NCBI RefSeq assembly: GCF_001456025.1
Contig: NZ_LMTZ01000131.1
Location: 1 to 53,629 of the forward strand
Direction: 5' to 3'
From: Mastigocoleus testarum BC008
GTDB lineage: Bacteria > Cyanobacteriota > Cyanobacteriia > Cyanobacteriales > Nostocaceae
DNA length: 53,629 nucleotides
This document shows, one piece after another, positions 8,800 through 17,798 of the stretch. The notes below the pieces were generated by a model that searched no databases, had not been told where the DNA came from, and was given only the letters and a program-made list of their open reading frames with translations. Each line of letters begins with the position of its first letter. The stretch's first letter is position 1. Both the position numbers and the translations under genes were made by a program.

Positions 8800-9564
8800 A
8801 TGAATTGGAAAGAAATAGCTGGAAACTCGGTCCTGGTACCTCACAAACCTATTGGTGTAATTCATTTTTTGGGCGGTGCATTTGTGGCTACTGCGCCCCA
8901 AGTGACATATCGTTTGCTGTTGGAGTATTTAGCAGAAAAAGGCTTTTTGGTGGTTGCGACTCCATTTATCAACACTTTAGATCATAGAGCGATCGCTGAA
9001 AACGCTCTTCTCAACTTTGAACGCGCACTAGTCAGGTTAGAAGATAGGGGAATTATTAATGGCTACCTTCCCATATACGGTCTTGGACATAGCATGGGTT
9101 GTAAGCTTCATTTACTGATTGGTAGCATGCACCCCGTTGAACGCGCTGGGAATATTCTCATATCATTCAACAACTATGCTGCTAAAGAAGCTATTCCTTT
9201 ACTCGAACAACTTAATTCCACTATAAATGTGGAGTTTACTCCTTCACCAAGCGAAACTAATTCTATTGTGCAAGAACATTATCGGATTCGTCGTAACCTG
9301 CTAATTAGGTTTAGTAATGATACTATCGATCAGTCCAACATTTTGACAAAAATTTTACAATCGAGGTTTGGAGAAATGGCAATCGCCAAAACTTTAACTG
9401 GAAACCACCTAACTCCCCTCGGTCAAGATATTAAATGGAACCCTGGTAAAGAGTTTAACCCTATAGATGCTGTTGGACAGTGGTTTAAGCAAGAAGTTTA
9501 CCGCGATTTAAACCAGCTTAAACGCACTCTAGCTTTATGGTTAAGTCCCCTTTCTCCTCCATAA
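8800..9564 (+). CDS. DUF1350 family alpha/beta-hydrolase-fold protein
   Basis: A 254-residue soluble protein of the DUF1350 family, found in cyanobacteria and plastids. The start IGVIHFLGGAFVATAPQ is the family signature. A nucleophile-elbow-like GHSMGC sits near residue 105 and GNHLTPLGQ near residue 208 could supply the catalytic His, so the chain keeps an alpha/beta hydrolase pattern (Ser in GHSMG, His near the C-terminus). No signal peptide is present, so it is probably cytoplasmic or thylakoid-associated. The biochemical role of the family is not established. The ATG at 8800 begins the conserved region directly, with a GAAGAG sequence shortly upstream. An acidic residue for a full triad was not identified with confidence. 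Confidence 0.8.
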   Translation: MNWKEIAGNSVLVPHKPIGVIHFLGGAFVATAPQVTYRLLLEYLAEKGFLVVATPFINTLDHRAIAENALLNFERALVRLEDRGIINGYLPIYGLGHSMGCKLHLLIGSMHPVERAGNILISFNNYAAKEAIPLLEQLNSTINVEFTPSPSETNSIVQEHYRIRRNLLIRFSNDTIDQSNILTKILQSRFGEMAIAKTLTGNHLTPLGQDIKWNPGKEFNPIDAVGQWFKQEVYRDLNQLKRTLALWLSPLSPP

Positions 9565-9833
9565 GGATTACATATTAATAACGGTAATGTATTACACTTT
9601 ATTTTTATGCGACTAAGGGTTATTCTGTATCTTAATCATAAACTTCATAGGAAAATTAGTAGATAGATGTTAAGATATGGAACCTCTAAGCGTGCGAATA
9701 AACTTATTTAAACTCAAATACAAGTAAAAATACGGAGTCAAATCCGTCTTTACTCAAGACAATTTGAGTTAAATATGTGACAGTAAAAATAAAGATAACT
9801 AAAAATTTACAATTCCTTGGCGGCTCGGCGTAT

Positions 9834-10970
9834 ATGTTTCAAATTTTGGTGATAGATGACGATCGTGCAGTACAGATATTATTGAAACGGATGCTGGAAA
9901 GACAAGGTTATGAAGTAATAACTACCAGCAACGGGGAAGAAGGTATTGCAAAAGCTTTAGATTATCGCCCAGCTTTGATTATTTGTGATTGGGTGATGCC
10001 AGGATTAAATGGATTAGATGTTTGTCGTTATGTAAAAAAAGATTCTAATTTAACAACAACTTTTTTTATCCTACTCACATCTTTAGATTCCATTGCTGAT
10101 CGAGTCAAAGGTTTGGATGCTGGTGCTGATGATTTTATTACTAAACCTGTAGAACAAAATGAATTACAAGCGCGGGTAAGAGCAGGTTTACGTCTGCATC
10201 AAATGAGTCACGAATTAAAAGCACAGAAACAACTTTTGGAAGACGAATTAGCGGAAGCAGCAGAGTATGTACGTTCTTTGCTTCCCAATCCTATGAGCAA
10301 ACCTTTCAAAATTGATTTTCGCTTCATTCCTTCACAACAATTAGGTGGAGATTGTTTTGATTACTATTGGCTCGATCCAGATTATTTGGCTGTTTATTTG
10401 CTTGATACAGCAGGACATGGACTCAAAGCAACTCTCCCTTCAATTTCCGTACTAAATTTGTTACGCTCTCATGCTCTCAAAAGTCTTAATTACTATCAAC
10501 CAAGTGAAGTGTTGAGAGCACTTAACGATACTTTTCAAATGAATTATAAAAATGACAAGTATTTTACGATCTGGTACGGAGTTTATAACCGAGTTAAAAG
10601 AGAACTAATGTACGCAAGTGCGGGTCATCCACCAGCAGTTTTATTATCCAAAAATTCAAAAAATAATCCAGAAGTCAAGTTATTAAAAACTCCTGGAATG
10701 CCAGTAGGAATGTTTCCTGAAGCTAAATATATGGATAATTTTTGTACTATTGAAGAGTCTAGCGCGTTATATATTTTCAGTGATGGTGTTTATGAAATCA
10801 CTATGCCTAATGGTACTGTTTGGAGTTTAGATGCCTTTATTAGGATGCTAGCCGAGTCATCTAATTTTGCGGAGAACAAACTAGAAATAATTATTAACTA
10901 TTTAAATCAGTTGAATCCCAAAGATGTATTTGATGATGACTTATCAATTCTTCAGATTCAGTTTGACTGA
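9834..10970 (+). CDS. Response regulator with PP2C-type (RsbU/SpoIIE) phosphatase output
   Basis: A 378-residue two-domain signalling protein. Residues 1-~120 are a CheY-like receiver: acidic pocket IDDD, phospho-acceptor Asp in LIICDWVMPG, Thr in LLTSLDS and Lys in DFITKP. A helical linker (~125-165) leads to a SpoIIE/RsbU PP2C phosphatase, with metal-binding acids in LGGDCFDYY, LLDTAGHG, FSDGVYE and DDLSILQI. Such proteins dephosphorylate STAS-domain antagonists in partner-switching pathways. The ATG at 9834 gives the standard MFQILVIDDD start; a GTG at 9777 would add 19 unusual residues. A STAS gene faces it 162 bases downstream on the other strand, which suggests a partner. No sensor kinase or RsbW-type kinase is visible nearby. 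Confidence 0.88.
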   Translation: MFQILVIDDDRAVQILLKRMLERQGYEVITTSNGEEGIAKALDYRPALIICDWVMPGLNGLDVCRYVKKDSNLTTTFFILLTSLDSIADRVKGLDAGADDFITKPVEQNELQARVRAGLRLHQMSHELKAQKQLLEDELAEAAEYVRSLLPNPMSKPFKIDFRFIPSQQLGGDCFDYYWLDPDYLAVYLLDTAGHGLKATLPSISVLNLLRSHALKSLNYYQPSEVLRALNDTFQMNYKNDKYFTIWYGVYNRVKRELMYASAGHPPAVLLSKNSKNNPEVKLLKTPGMPVGMFPEAKYMDNFCTIEESSALYIFSDGVYEITMPNGTVWSLDAFIRMLAESSNFAENKLEIIINYLNQLNPKDVFDDDLSILQIQFD

Positions 10971-11132
10971 TTACTCACAAACTGACAAAAATAGATCACC
11001 GAGCTATACAAATATACACAATTACATTTAATAAATCTAAAGATATTTTTATTATCTTGATTTTATCTTAAAATATACCAACATAATGACGATATATTGC
11101 TGCCCAGTTTTCTAGAACTTATTCCCAAACGA

Positions 11133-11465
11133 TTAACTTAAAGCTCTGGAAAGGAGAGACTTATCAAATTCTTCGCGGTTAGTGAAAACCTCAAACACCT
11201 TATCCATACCAGTTAATTCAAATAAGATTCTAACTTGTTCATTAATCGAACAAATAACCAATTTTTTTTCGTATGCTCTAACTGTTTTAAATGCTAAAAC
11301 TAAAGCACCTAAACCAGAGCTATCCATAAAACTTACATCTTTAAAATCTACTAAAAATATTTTGGCATCACTTTCCAATAAAGAAGAAACTTCATCACGA
11401 AATTCTGGAGATTTACTGGCGTCTAAGTTTCCTTTCGGTTGAATAACTTTGACTCTATCTATCAT
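11133..11465 (-). CDS. STAS-domain anti-sigma-factor-antagonist-like protein
   Basis: A 110-residue single STAS domain of the SpoIIAA/RsbV type. The hallmark FMDSSGLGALV is present at about residue 46; its Ser is the residue phosphorylated by RsbW-type kinases and dephosphorylated by PP2C phosphatases. The length is typical for stand-alone antagonists. It converges with the RsbU-like regulator, an arrangement that suggests the two act in one partner switch, although they are not cotranscribed. The ATG lies at the start of the conserved fold. The partner kinase and the final target (sigma factor or other) are not in the window. Confidence 0.88.
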   Translation of the reverse strand: MIDRVKVIQPKGNLDASKSPEFRDEVSSLLESDAKIFLVDFKDVSFMDSSGLGALVLAFKTVRAYEKKLVICSINEQVRILFELTGMDKVFEVFTNREEFDKSLLSRALS

Positions 11466-12132
11466 TTTCTTTAAATGGATTTTTAGTAAGTTTTACATTT
11501 ATTGAATTTCTATGCCAATGATAATTTATTTTATAAAAAGGTGCCATATATATTTACGCAAATTAAAAGTCATATGTGATACTGGTATATATTAATGCTA
11601 CTAGAAAAATTTATAACCATAAAACTTAATAACATTTTTTTGAATAAAATAGCAACTATCATAAGTAGTGAGCGATAAAACAAGTTAATTATCATTTCAC
11701 AGTGAGTAAAATTAGTGTTTTTAAGCTTAATCGCTCATTGTTTAAAAATCATCATAAATATCATGCGATCTCTACGATCGCTAGGTAATCAGTATTTTTT
11801 GTGATTTACTTTTTCGATTTTTGACTCATACTTATTAGCGGTGCTTTTTTTCTATTTAATGACTATTCAATGCCTGTTTCATACGTTAATCTAATAAAGT
11901 TGCATATATTTATTGAATTCATAAGTAACCATCCAATAAAAAATTTATTTTGATTTCAGAATATTTTAGTTTTTCTACCGACAATAATTAAGTAAAAAAA
12001 ATTACCACAATGTTGGAAGTGAGTAAATTAATTATTTGGTTTACTGTTCTGCGAAGGGGGTAACTTGTACGCACTTCAGTTATCGGTTAAAATACTGTGC
12101 GCGGGCACTTTTAACTTGTCACTATTTCAGCA
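11466..12132. other. Intergenic region with inverted repeats, no gene
   Basis: AT-rich gap between the STAS gene (leftward) and aroB (rightward), so it should hold both promoters. A long imperfect inverted repeat pairs AGTGAGCGAT (about 11667-11676) with ATCGCTCATT (about 11730-11739), and a short stem GCGATC/GATCGC sits at 11765-11781. No open frame with coding character was seen. Confidence 0.5.
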
Positions 12133-13224
12133 ATGGCTTGTGCAATTAAAGTTTATTTACCACAAGATTCCTATGAAGTTGCAATTTCATCAGGTTATCT
12201 TGACGTACTAGGTGAGAAAACATCAACTTTGGGGTTGGGTAAAAAGATTTTGTTAGTATCTAACCCAACCGTATTTGGGCACTATGGAGAGCGGGCAATA
12301 AATTCTCTTAAATCTGCTGATTTTGACGTTGCTAGTTGTATTTTGCCCGATGGGGAGCAGTATAAAAATTTAGAATCACTTCAGAAAATATATGATGCTG
12401 CTTTAGAAAATCGTATAGAACGCTCCTCAACAATGGTAGCTTTAGGGGGCGGTGTAATTGGTGATATGACTGGCTTCGCTGCTGCAACTTGGTTGCGAGG
12501 AATCAAGTTTGTACAAGTGCCCACTACACTATTAGCAATGGTAGATGCAGCGATTGGTGGTAAAACTGGTGTAAATCACCCCCAAGGGAAAAATCTAATT
12601 GGTGCTTTCCATCAGCCACAATTAGTACTCATAGACCCGCAAGTATTGGAAACTCTACCAGATCGAGAATTTAGTGCTGGGATGGCGGAAGTTATTAAAT
12701 ACGGCATAATTTGGGATCGAGAATTATTTGATCGCATGGAAGAGTGCGATCGCTTAGATCGAATATCTGCCATAACGCCGGATCTTATCGAATACATATT
12801 AAACCATTCCTGCCAATCTAAAGCTGATGTGGTCAGTAAGGATGAAAAAGAAGCTGGGTTGAGAGCAATTCTCAACTACGGACATACAATTGGTCATGCA
12901 GTAGAAAGCTTGACTGGTTATAGTGTTGTAAACCATGGGGAAGCTGTTGCAATTGGTATGGTTGCAGCAGGAAAAATAGCCGTAGAGTTGGGGATGTGGA
13001 ATCCAGAGGAAGCACAAAGACAAGATAGGTTAATTGAAAAAGCAAATTTACCGACCAAATTACCCGCAGGAATTGATATTGAAGGAATTATTGCTGCTTT
13101 ACAGACTGATAAGAAAGTCAAAGCAGGTAAAGTTAGATTTATTTTACCTACTAGTATTGGTAAGGTTGAAATTACAGATCGGGTTACATCAGAGGTTATT
13201 CGTCGGATTTTAGAGCAGATGTAA
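12133..13224 (+). CDS. aroB: 3-dehydroquinate synthase
   Basis: A 363-residue enzyme that converts DAHP to 3-dehydroquinate, the second step of the shikimate pathway, using NAD and a divalent metal. The signature motifs are all present: GGGVIGDMTGFAAATWLRG (nucleotide and substrate region), PTTLLAMVDAAIGGKTGVN, the metal-ligand Glu in MAEVIKYG, and the His ligands in NYGHTIGHA and NHGEAV. Length is normal. The ATG at 12133 starts a typical N-terminus, though no strong Shine-Dalgarno sequence precedes it. The gene is flanked by long gaps and shows no sign of an operon. Confidence 0.96.
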   Translation: MACAIKVYLPQDSYEVAISSGYLDVLGEKTSTLGLGKKILLVSNPTVFGHYGERAINSLKSADFDVASCILPDGEQYKNLESLQKIYDAALENRIERSSTMVALGGGVIGDMTGFAAATWLRGIKFVQVPTTLLAMVDAAIGGKTGVNHPQGKNLIGAFHQPQLVLIDPQVLETLPDREFSAGMAEVIKYGIIWDRELFDRMEECDRLDRISAITPDLIEYILNHSCQSKADVVSKDEKEAGLRAILNYGHTIGHAVESLTGYSVVNHGEAVAIGMVAAGKIAVELGMWNPEEAQRQDRLIEKANLPTKLPAGIDIEGIIAALQTDKKVKAGKVRFILPTSIGKVEITDRVTSEVIRRILEQM

Positions 13225-13411
13225 GTTTATATGTGGGTAACAAGGAACGCGGAAAATCGCGCGCGTTATATTTATCGTAAATTTTGGTCAACATGAAGAT
13301 ATATAAACATGAAGATAAGATGTTTTTTCTTTTAAGACACTGATAATAAGCGTTAATTGGATGGTCATATTGTATTATTTCTGGCGTGAGTTGAAATAAG
13401 CCCAAATAATA

Positions 13412-14541
13412 ATGCATGTATTAAAAACTAAGTTGCTTCTTTATGTGCACTGTTGTTATCTGGTACATTACCTGTAGAAGCTAAACCTGCTTTGAAAGGA
13501 CATGCAGTTTATCAGCGTGCAAAAAAGGAATTACCTAAAGATTTCTATGCTCTCTACAGAATTGTTGATAGGGTTGCTCGTGCTAATGGATATGAAAAAA
13601 CTCCTTGGCGAATTGTAGTTATTCCACAATATGATATTAACGCGTTTGCTACTAACGTGAATTTAATTGCTATTTATGATGGCATATTAGATCAGTTAGG
13701 TGGTGATTCTTCTGCGTTAGCTTGCGTTGTCTCCCATGAAATGGGGCATCATATAAAGCGTCACGCAGCAGTTAGTCTTACAAAAAAGAAAGAGTTGGTG
13801 GCTCAAATTCAGGAAGAGACACAGAAAGAAGTACTGGGAGAAAAAAGAGCTGCATCACAGGAAGCCGCAGTAGAATCAGTTGGTGGAGAAGTAGGAAGAC
13901 GCGCTATCGGTGGAACGTTGGGTAATGTTGTGGGTAATATTTTAGGTGGTGAAAGCCAGAGAAGACACAGAAAATCTGAAAAGCGTATACTTACATTTTG
14001 CACCAACAAAAATTGATGTATCTTAATCACTCAGTATTAATAGTAAAAGCTTAATTTAGCGATAAAAAGTAAACAAAATAATGTAGCTTTATTGTGCCAT
14101 TTTTAAGCTTTCCGTGGTTTATACGGTTAGGTGCAAGATCTGAGTATAAAGAGAATAGTAGAGCAAAAGACACAAGAGTTAGAGCAACGGATAGCGAAAC
14201 AAAGCCGAAAAAATGAATTTGAAGCTGACGAAGTTGGATATTTAGCTTCTGTGAGAGCAGGTTTTGAGCCAGAAGGATGTTTGCGAGTCATGGAAGTTTT
14301 AGGTCGTATTCCAGGAGCGGAGTTTGATACCGATCATCCTGCTGTACCAAAAAGAATCGAGGGAATTAAAGCATTAATGGTAAAGTATCCTCCCAAGGAT
14401 TTGACTGCTGAAGGTAAAGCAAAATTGTCTAAAACTCAACCTTTGAGCTATGAATTATCCAGGGATAAAGTATCTTTGAAGGTTAATTCTATTCGTGGGG
14501 GTTCAGCAGGAGCTGATATAGATGAAATGTTCGGAGACTAA
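13412..14541 (+). pseudogene. M48 family metallopeptidase gene, broken by a MITE and a frameshift
   Basis: The remains of an exported zinc metallopeptidase. An ATG at 13412 begins a signal-peptide-like MHVLKTKLLLY, but two extra bases near 13444-13447 shift it out of frame; the frame giving ALLLSGTLPVEAKPALKGH then runs on. The active-site helix HEMGHH is at 13735-13752. A 156-bp insertion (13990-14145) brings a stop codon (14014-14016). The rest of the enzyme continues at 14149 and carries the third zinc ligand in NEFEADEVG. Removing the insertion and one copy of its ATA target duplication restores the frame exactly (codons CGT-ATA-AAG). The two zinc-binding halves can no longer be made as one chain, so the gene is probably dead. 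Translation of either half alone is possible but should be inactive. Confidence 0.85.
13990..14145. mobile_element. 156-bp MITE, copy 1, inside the M48 peptidase gene
   Basis: The element starts CTTACATTTTGCACC and ends GGTGCAAGATCTGAGT, which are imperfect terminal inverted repeats. It is flanked by ATA on both sides (13987-13989 and 14146-14148), a 3-bp target duplication. A second copy of the same 156-bp length, inverted, lies at 29663-29818 with its own 3-bp duplication. There is no coding capacity, so transposition must have been driven by an element elsewhere in the genome. Confidence 0.85.
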
Positions 14542-14589
14542 TTTTTTGGTGATTTGTTATCTTTACCTTGTAAATCCCCAATCTTTAAT

Positions 14590-15150
14590 TCACGATCGCC
14601 CAATCAAAAAACTATCTCGTAAATGAAAATCTGCTTGTTTTCCACAATGCTTCAAAGCCCAATAAGTTATTCTTCCATCTTTGTCTTTGATAACCGTTGT
14701 AACCGCAAGATCTAAATCTTGTTCTGCTGTAATGATTTGACCTAAATCTAATTCCAGTATTAATTGTAAAGAATCAGGTTGATGTTGAATATTAAAAGGA
14801 AGCAATTGTATTGCAGTTTCTTCTTCCATCCCTTGACGATAGTTGTCAAATTTATAGATGTTCCAATGTCCTGACGGGGAAAGATTAAATTCCCAGTACT
14901 GGGGAGAACCATTAATTCCCAAGAAAAATTCAAAACATGTTTCTTCCCAGAGTTCGTTTTTACGCTTTGGGATATCTGCAGCTTTGGGAATGTGGATATT
15001 GTTTAAGTCCCCTTGGAGCACAAAATCAATAGTCAGTATATTATTATTGCGGGCTACACTACCTGTAATTTGTAAATCTGGGGTTAAACTGTTTGGGAAC
15101 GCTCGTAAAGAAAAATTTTCTTCTTTTATTTCTTCTTGATTTTGAATCAT
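14590..15150 (-). CDS. DOMON-like domain protein
   Basis: A 186-residue beta-rich protein resembling the DOMON-like ligand-binding fold: WEETCFEFFLG followed by YWEFNLSPSGHWNIYKFDNYR is the recognisable core, close to carbohydrate-binding family 9-like domains. There is no signal peptide. Its ATG overlaps the stop of the upstream kinase gene in an ATGA arrangement (15147-15150), so the two are translationally coupled. Because the partner looks like an N-acetylhexosamine kinase, a role in binding a sugar or sugar-derived ligand is a reasonable inference, but no binding residues can be assigned. The gene converges with the M48 pseudogene, about 50 bases away. Confidence 0.65.
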   Translation of the reverse strand: MIQNQEEIKEENFSLRAFPNSLTPDLQITGSVARNNNILTIDFVLQGDLNNIHIPKAADIPKRKNELWEETCFEFFLGINGSPQYWEFNLSPSGHWNIYKFDNYRQGMEEETAIQLLPFNIQHQPDSLQLILELDLGQIITAEQDLDLAVTTVIKDKDGRITYWALKHCGKQADFHLRDSFLIGRS

Positions 15151-16292
15151 TCCATTTCTCCGATAATTGCACGAATATCTGTTTCCTGAGATTCGATACT
15201 CTCGGTTAACTTGAACTGCACTAAGGCTCTAGCAAGGTTATGTTCTGGATGTTTGACCTTGAAGTAAACATTACCTGCTAAATAGTCTGTGAAAAATCTC
15301 AGTCCTAACTCGAATGCAATGAGGCGAATTGCGTCGTATATATACTCGTAATCTTTTTCGGTGAGAAAATCCTTTGCAATTGAAAAGTATCCCTGCAAAA
15401 TCGACTTACAAACAACAGTATCAAATACTACTGATTGCCACTCTGCCGTTTCTTCTCCCAAGGGATTGCATCCAGAGCGGAGACAGTCACCAATATCATA
15501 ATGAACTAATCCGGGTTTGACAGTATCGAGGTCAATGACACCGATCGCTTGCCCAGTTGTAGTATTTATCATGACATTATTAACCTTAGGATCGCCGTGA
15601 ATCGGACGCAAACACAGATGTCCTTGTTCTAAAGCATTTTCTAGAATATGTGCCCAACTTTGGCGATCGCGCACAAATTGTAGACAATATTCAACTTCAG
15701 GGGATTTTGGTGCAGGGTTTTGGTTTACGACAAGGTTATATTGTTGCAGATAACTGGGAGTAACATGAAAACCCGGAAGAGTATCGGCTAATTTTTCAGT
15801 GGGTAAATCATTAATAAGATTGTGAAACATTCCCAAAGCATAACCAACTTCGTAAGCGTGTTGATTATTTTTGATTGTGTCGAAGGTTGTACCTGCTTCT
15901 ATAAAACTAATTGCTCGCCAAAACGATCCATCAGTATCGATTAAGTAATCTCGATTATCCTTTGTTAAAAATACCTGCGGTACTTCCCAACGACGATTAA
16001 TGTTATTTGAATCACTTTGTAAACGTTGGCGAACGTGATTACTAAAAATACTCATGTTCTGCATTACCAATTGTGGTTGACGAAACACATTGGTATTGAC
16101 CCGTTGCAAGATAAAATGCTTATCTTCCAAAGAATCTAAAGTGACAAGGTAAGTACCGTTGATGTTACCATGTCCAAACTCTCGGACATCGATAACTTTA
16201 CCTTGGGGTTTAAATTGATTGGCAATTTTGATCGGGTTACTCAAAGTTGTATCTTGTTTATTAAGGTGTATTTTGCAAAACAGATGTTTCAC
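15147..16292 (-). CDS. APH-fold kinase resembling N-acetylhexosamine 1-kinase
   Basis: A 381-residue phosphotransferase of the aminoglycoside-phosphotransferase fold. The N-lobe has a Gly-rich loop (FGHGNINGTYLV) and FILQRVNTNVFRQP, which is characteristic of the NahK group. The catalytic loop is RPIHGDPKVNNVM (His-Gly-Asp, then Asn) and the metal-binding acid is in GVIDLDTV. NahK-type enzymes phosphorylate GlcNAc/GalNAc at C1; here the substrate is inferred only from similarity. The GTG at 16292 is the longest start; ATGs lie further in. It overlaps the downstream DOMON-like gene by four bases. The region upstream is a repeat tract. Confidence 0.72.
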   Translation of the reverse strand: MKHLFCKIHLNKQDTTLSNPIKIANQFKPQGKVIDVREFGHGNINGTYLVTLDSLEDKHFILQRVNTNVFRQPQLVMQNMSIFSNHVRQRLQSDSNNINRRWEVPQVFLTKDNRDYLIDTDGSFWRAISFIEAGTTFDTIKNNQHAYEVGYALGMFHNLINDLPTEKLADTLPGFHVTPSYLQQYNLVVNQNPAPKSPEVEYCLQFVRDRQSWAHILENALEQGHLCLRPIHGDPKVNNVMINTTTGQAIGVIDLDTVKPGLVHYDIGDCLRSGCNPLGEETAEWQSVVFDTVVCKSILQGYFSIAKDFLTEKDYEYIYDAIRLIAFELGLRFFTDYLAGNVYFKVKHPEHNLARALVQFKLTESIESQETDIRAIIGEME

Positions 16293-16380
16293 AAAGAAAT
16301 ATTTGATTTTTTATAAATATATATCCCACCGCAGATAGAACCAATACAAACTTGCAACATTTGTTACCAGTTGTCAGTTT

Positions 16381-16461
16381 ATGGCTAACGCCACGCCCTT
16401 ACGGGCTACAGTTACCAGTTTATGGCTAACGCCACGCCCTTACGGGCTACAGTTACCAGTT
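16381..16461. repeat. Two 41-bp direct repeats carrying a small hairpin
   Basis: The 41-bp unit starting ATGGCTAACGCCACGCCC occurs at 16381-16421 and again at 16422-16461. Each unit contains GCCC-TTAC-GGGC, which can fold as a hairpin. The flanking bases (CAGTTACCAGTT) merge into the heptamer tract that follows. Confidence 0.85.
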
Positions 16462-16592
16462 ATCAGTTATCCATTACTCATTACTCATTACTCATTACTT
16501 ATTACTCATTACTTATTACTTGTTACTCATTACTCATTACTGTGCGCTGTCGCGCCCCGCTTGCGCTAACATTACTCATTACTCACTACCAA
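16462..16592. repeat. Heptanucleotide (STRR-type) repeat tract
   Basis: A run of TCATTAC, TTATTAC and TTGTTAC 7-bp units (about 16470-16540 and 16570-16582), interrupted by a short GC-rich piece with CGCGCCCCGC. It fills the gap between the kinase gene and the 3' end of the flavoprotein gene. Short frames that stay open through it are repeat artefacts. Confidence 0.8.
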
Positions 16593-17693
16593 TTACGAAA
16601 ATTTGGGATTTTCCAAAAAACTATCCAAAAGTACTTTTTGTTCTAGTTGAGCATTAATATCTTTTGCAGCTGCTAATCCCGAATCCATAGCACCTCCAAT
16701 TAAATTACCACCACACCAATCACCACAACAGACCAAAGGTAAAATAGTTTGTGCTGATAAACACTTTTCTGATAGAGGATGACGAGGAAAAGCATAACGC
16801 CAACGATGTACTTGCATCCATTCTGGGGTTTTCAGTGTTTCCAGCATTAACGACTCGCTCGCACTTTGCAACATTTTTTCTCCTACTGATTGTAATTCCT
16901 CTGTTTCTAAATGGATTTGTGCAAATTCAGAGCTACTTTGAACTACAAATACGGGTTGATGAGATTGATGACGTTTGCTACTATCAAAACCGATCCAAGC
17001 CAAGGCATTATTTTCGCTAAAGTTAAGTGCTTTCCATTCTGGTATTTTAGTATCAAATACTGAAGAGTAACCAGCCATCACGCTTATACAGGGGTGAAAA
17101 TCAACCGAACGCAGTTGATCAAGGAAAGCTGAATTAATTACGCCATTTCCTAAAGATTCCAAAAGCGTTGTAGCTTGAGGTGCAGGAATTGCAACAACTA
17201 AAGCTTTTGCAGTTATTTCCTTATTTTCAGAATCATTATTAGATGGTGAAGTATTACTTGAAACACAACTAAGACGCCATATATTTTCAGGTGTTAGATC
17301 AATTTTAGTGACCCGTTGATTGAGCAAAATATCTAAATCTTGTGCCAGAAATTTTGCGATCGCACTCATTCCTGTAGGTGCAGTGTAACAGGGGGAGCCG
17401 GATTTTTTGATTGGTAAATGGGAATTGGCTGGAAGTTCGTAATAAGTATCAGTCCAAACTTCAACAATATTATGTTGAGATAGTAATTTCACAAAACCTT
17501 GGAGTAATTCTCCTTTGGGTTTGAGGTAACAAGCTCCGTGGTCTGCACGGGTATCATGTAGACGACGAGTTGCAACTCTTCCTCCCAAACCACGAGATTT
17601 TTCTACCACTACAACTGAATATCCGGCTTGAGTTAATTGTTGAGCGCATACTAAACCGGCTATTCCTGCACCAATGATTGCAATATCAGTCAT
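16593..17693 (-). CDS. Renalase-like FAD-dependent oxidoreductase
   Basis: A 366-residue flavoprotein of the renalase/amine-oxidase-like group. The N-terminal Rossmann motif is clear (IAIIGAGIAGLVCAQQL), followed by the FAD motif EKSRGLGGRVATRR and ADHGACYL. The C-terminal FAD-binding stretch CGDWCGGNLIGGAMDSGLAAA is also typical. There is no signal peptide, so it is likely cytosolic. Renalase relatives oxidise dihydropyridine isomers of NAD(P)H, but bacterial members vary and the substrate here is unknown. The ATG at 17693 immediately precedes the Rossmann fold. The gene is apparently monocistronic. Confidence 0.85.
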   Translation of the reverse strand: MTDIAIIGAGIAGLVCAQQLTQAGYSVVVVEKSRGLGGRVATRRLHDTRADHGACYLKPKGELLQGFVKLLSQHNIVEVWTDTYYELPANSHLPIKKSGSPCYTAPTGMSAIAKFLAQDLDILLNQRVTKIDLTPENIWRLSCVSSNTSPSNNDSENKEITAKALVVAIPAPQATTLLESLGNGVINSAFLDQLRSVDFHPCISVMAGYSSVFDTKIPEWKALNFSENNALAWIGFDSSKRHQSHQPVFVVQSSSEFAQIHLETEELQSVGEKMLQSASESLMLETLKTPEWMQVHRWRYAFPRHPLSEKCLSAQTILPLVCCGDWCGGNLIGGAMDSGLAAAKDINAQLEQKVLLDSFLENPKFS

Positions 17694-17798
17694 TTACTCA
17701 ATTAGCCATCCACAAAAACTTAAATAGGTAACCTTAAACTAGTATGGATGGAAAAGGGACAGAGAAAGTAAAAAATCTTATATCTCTAATCAACGCCT

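Noticed and set aside
9777..9833. Longer N-terminus for the RsbU-like regulator from a GTG start
   Set aside because: The added residues do not match receiver domains; the ATG at 9834 gives the standard start.
16381..16646. Two small plus-strand ORFs after the kinase gene
   Set aside because: Both are translations of the 41-bp and heptamer repeats.
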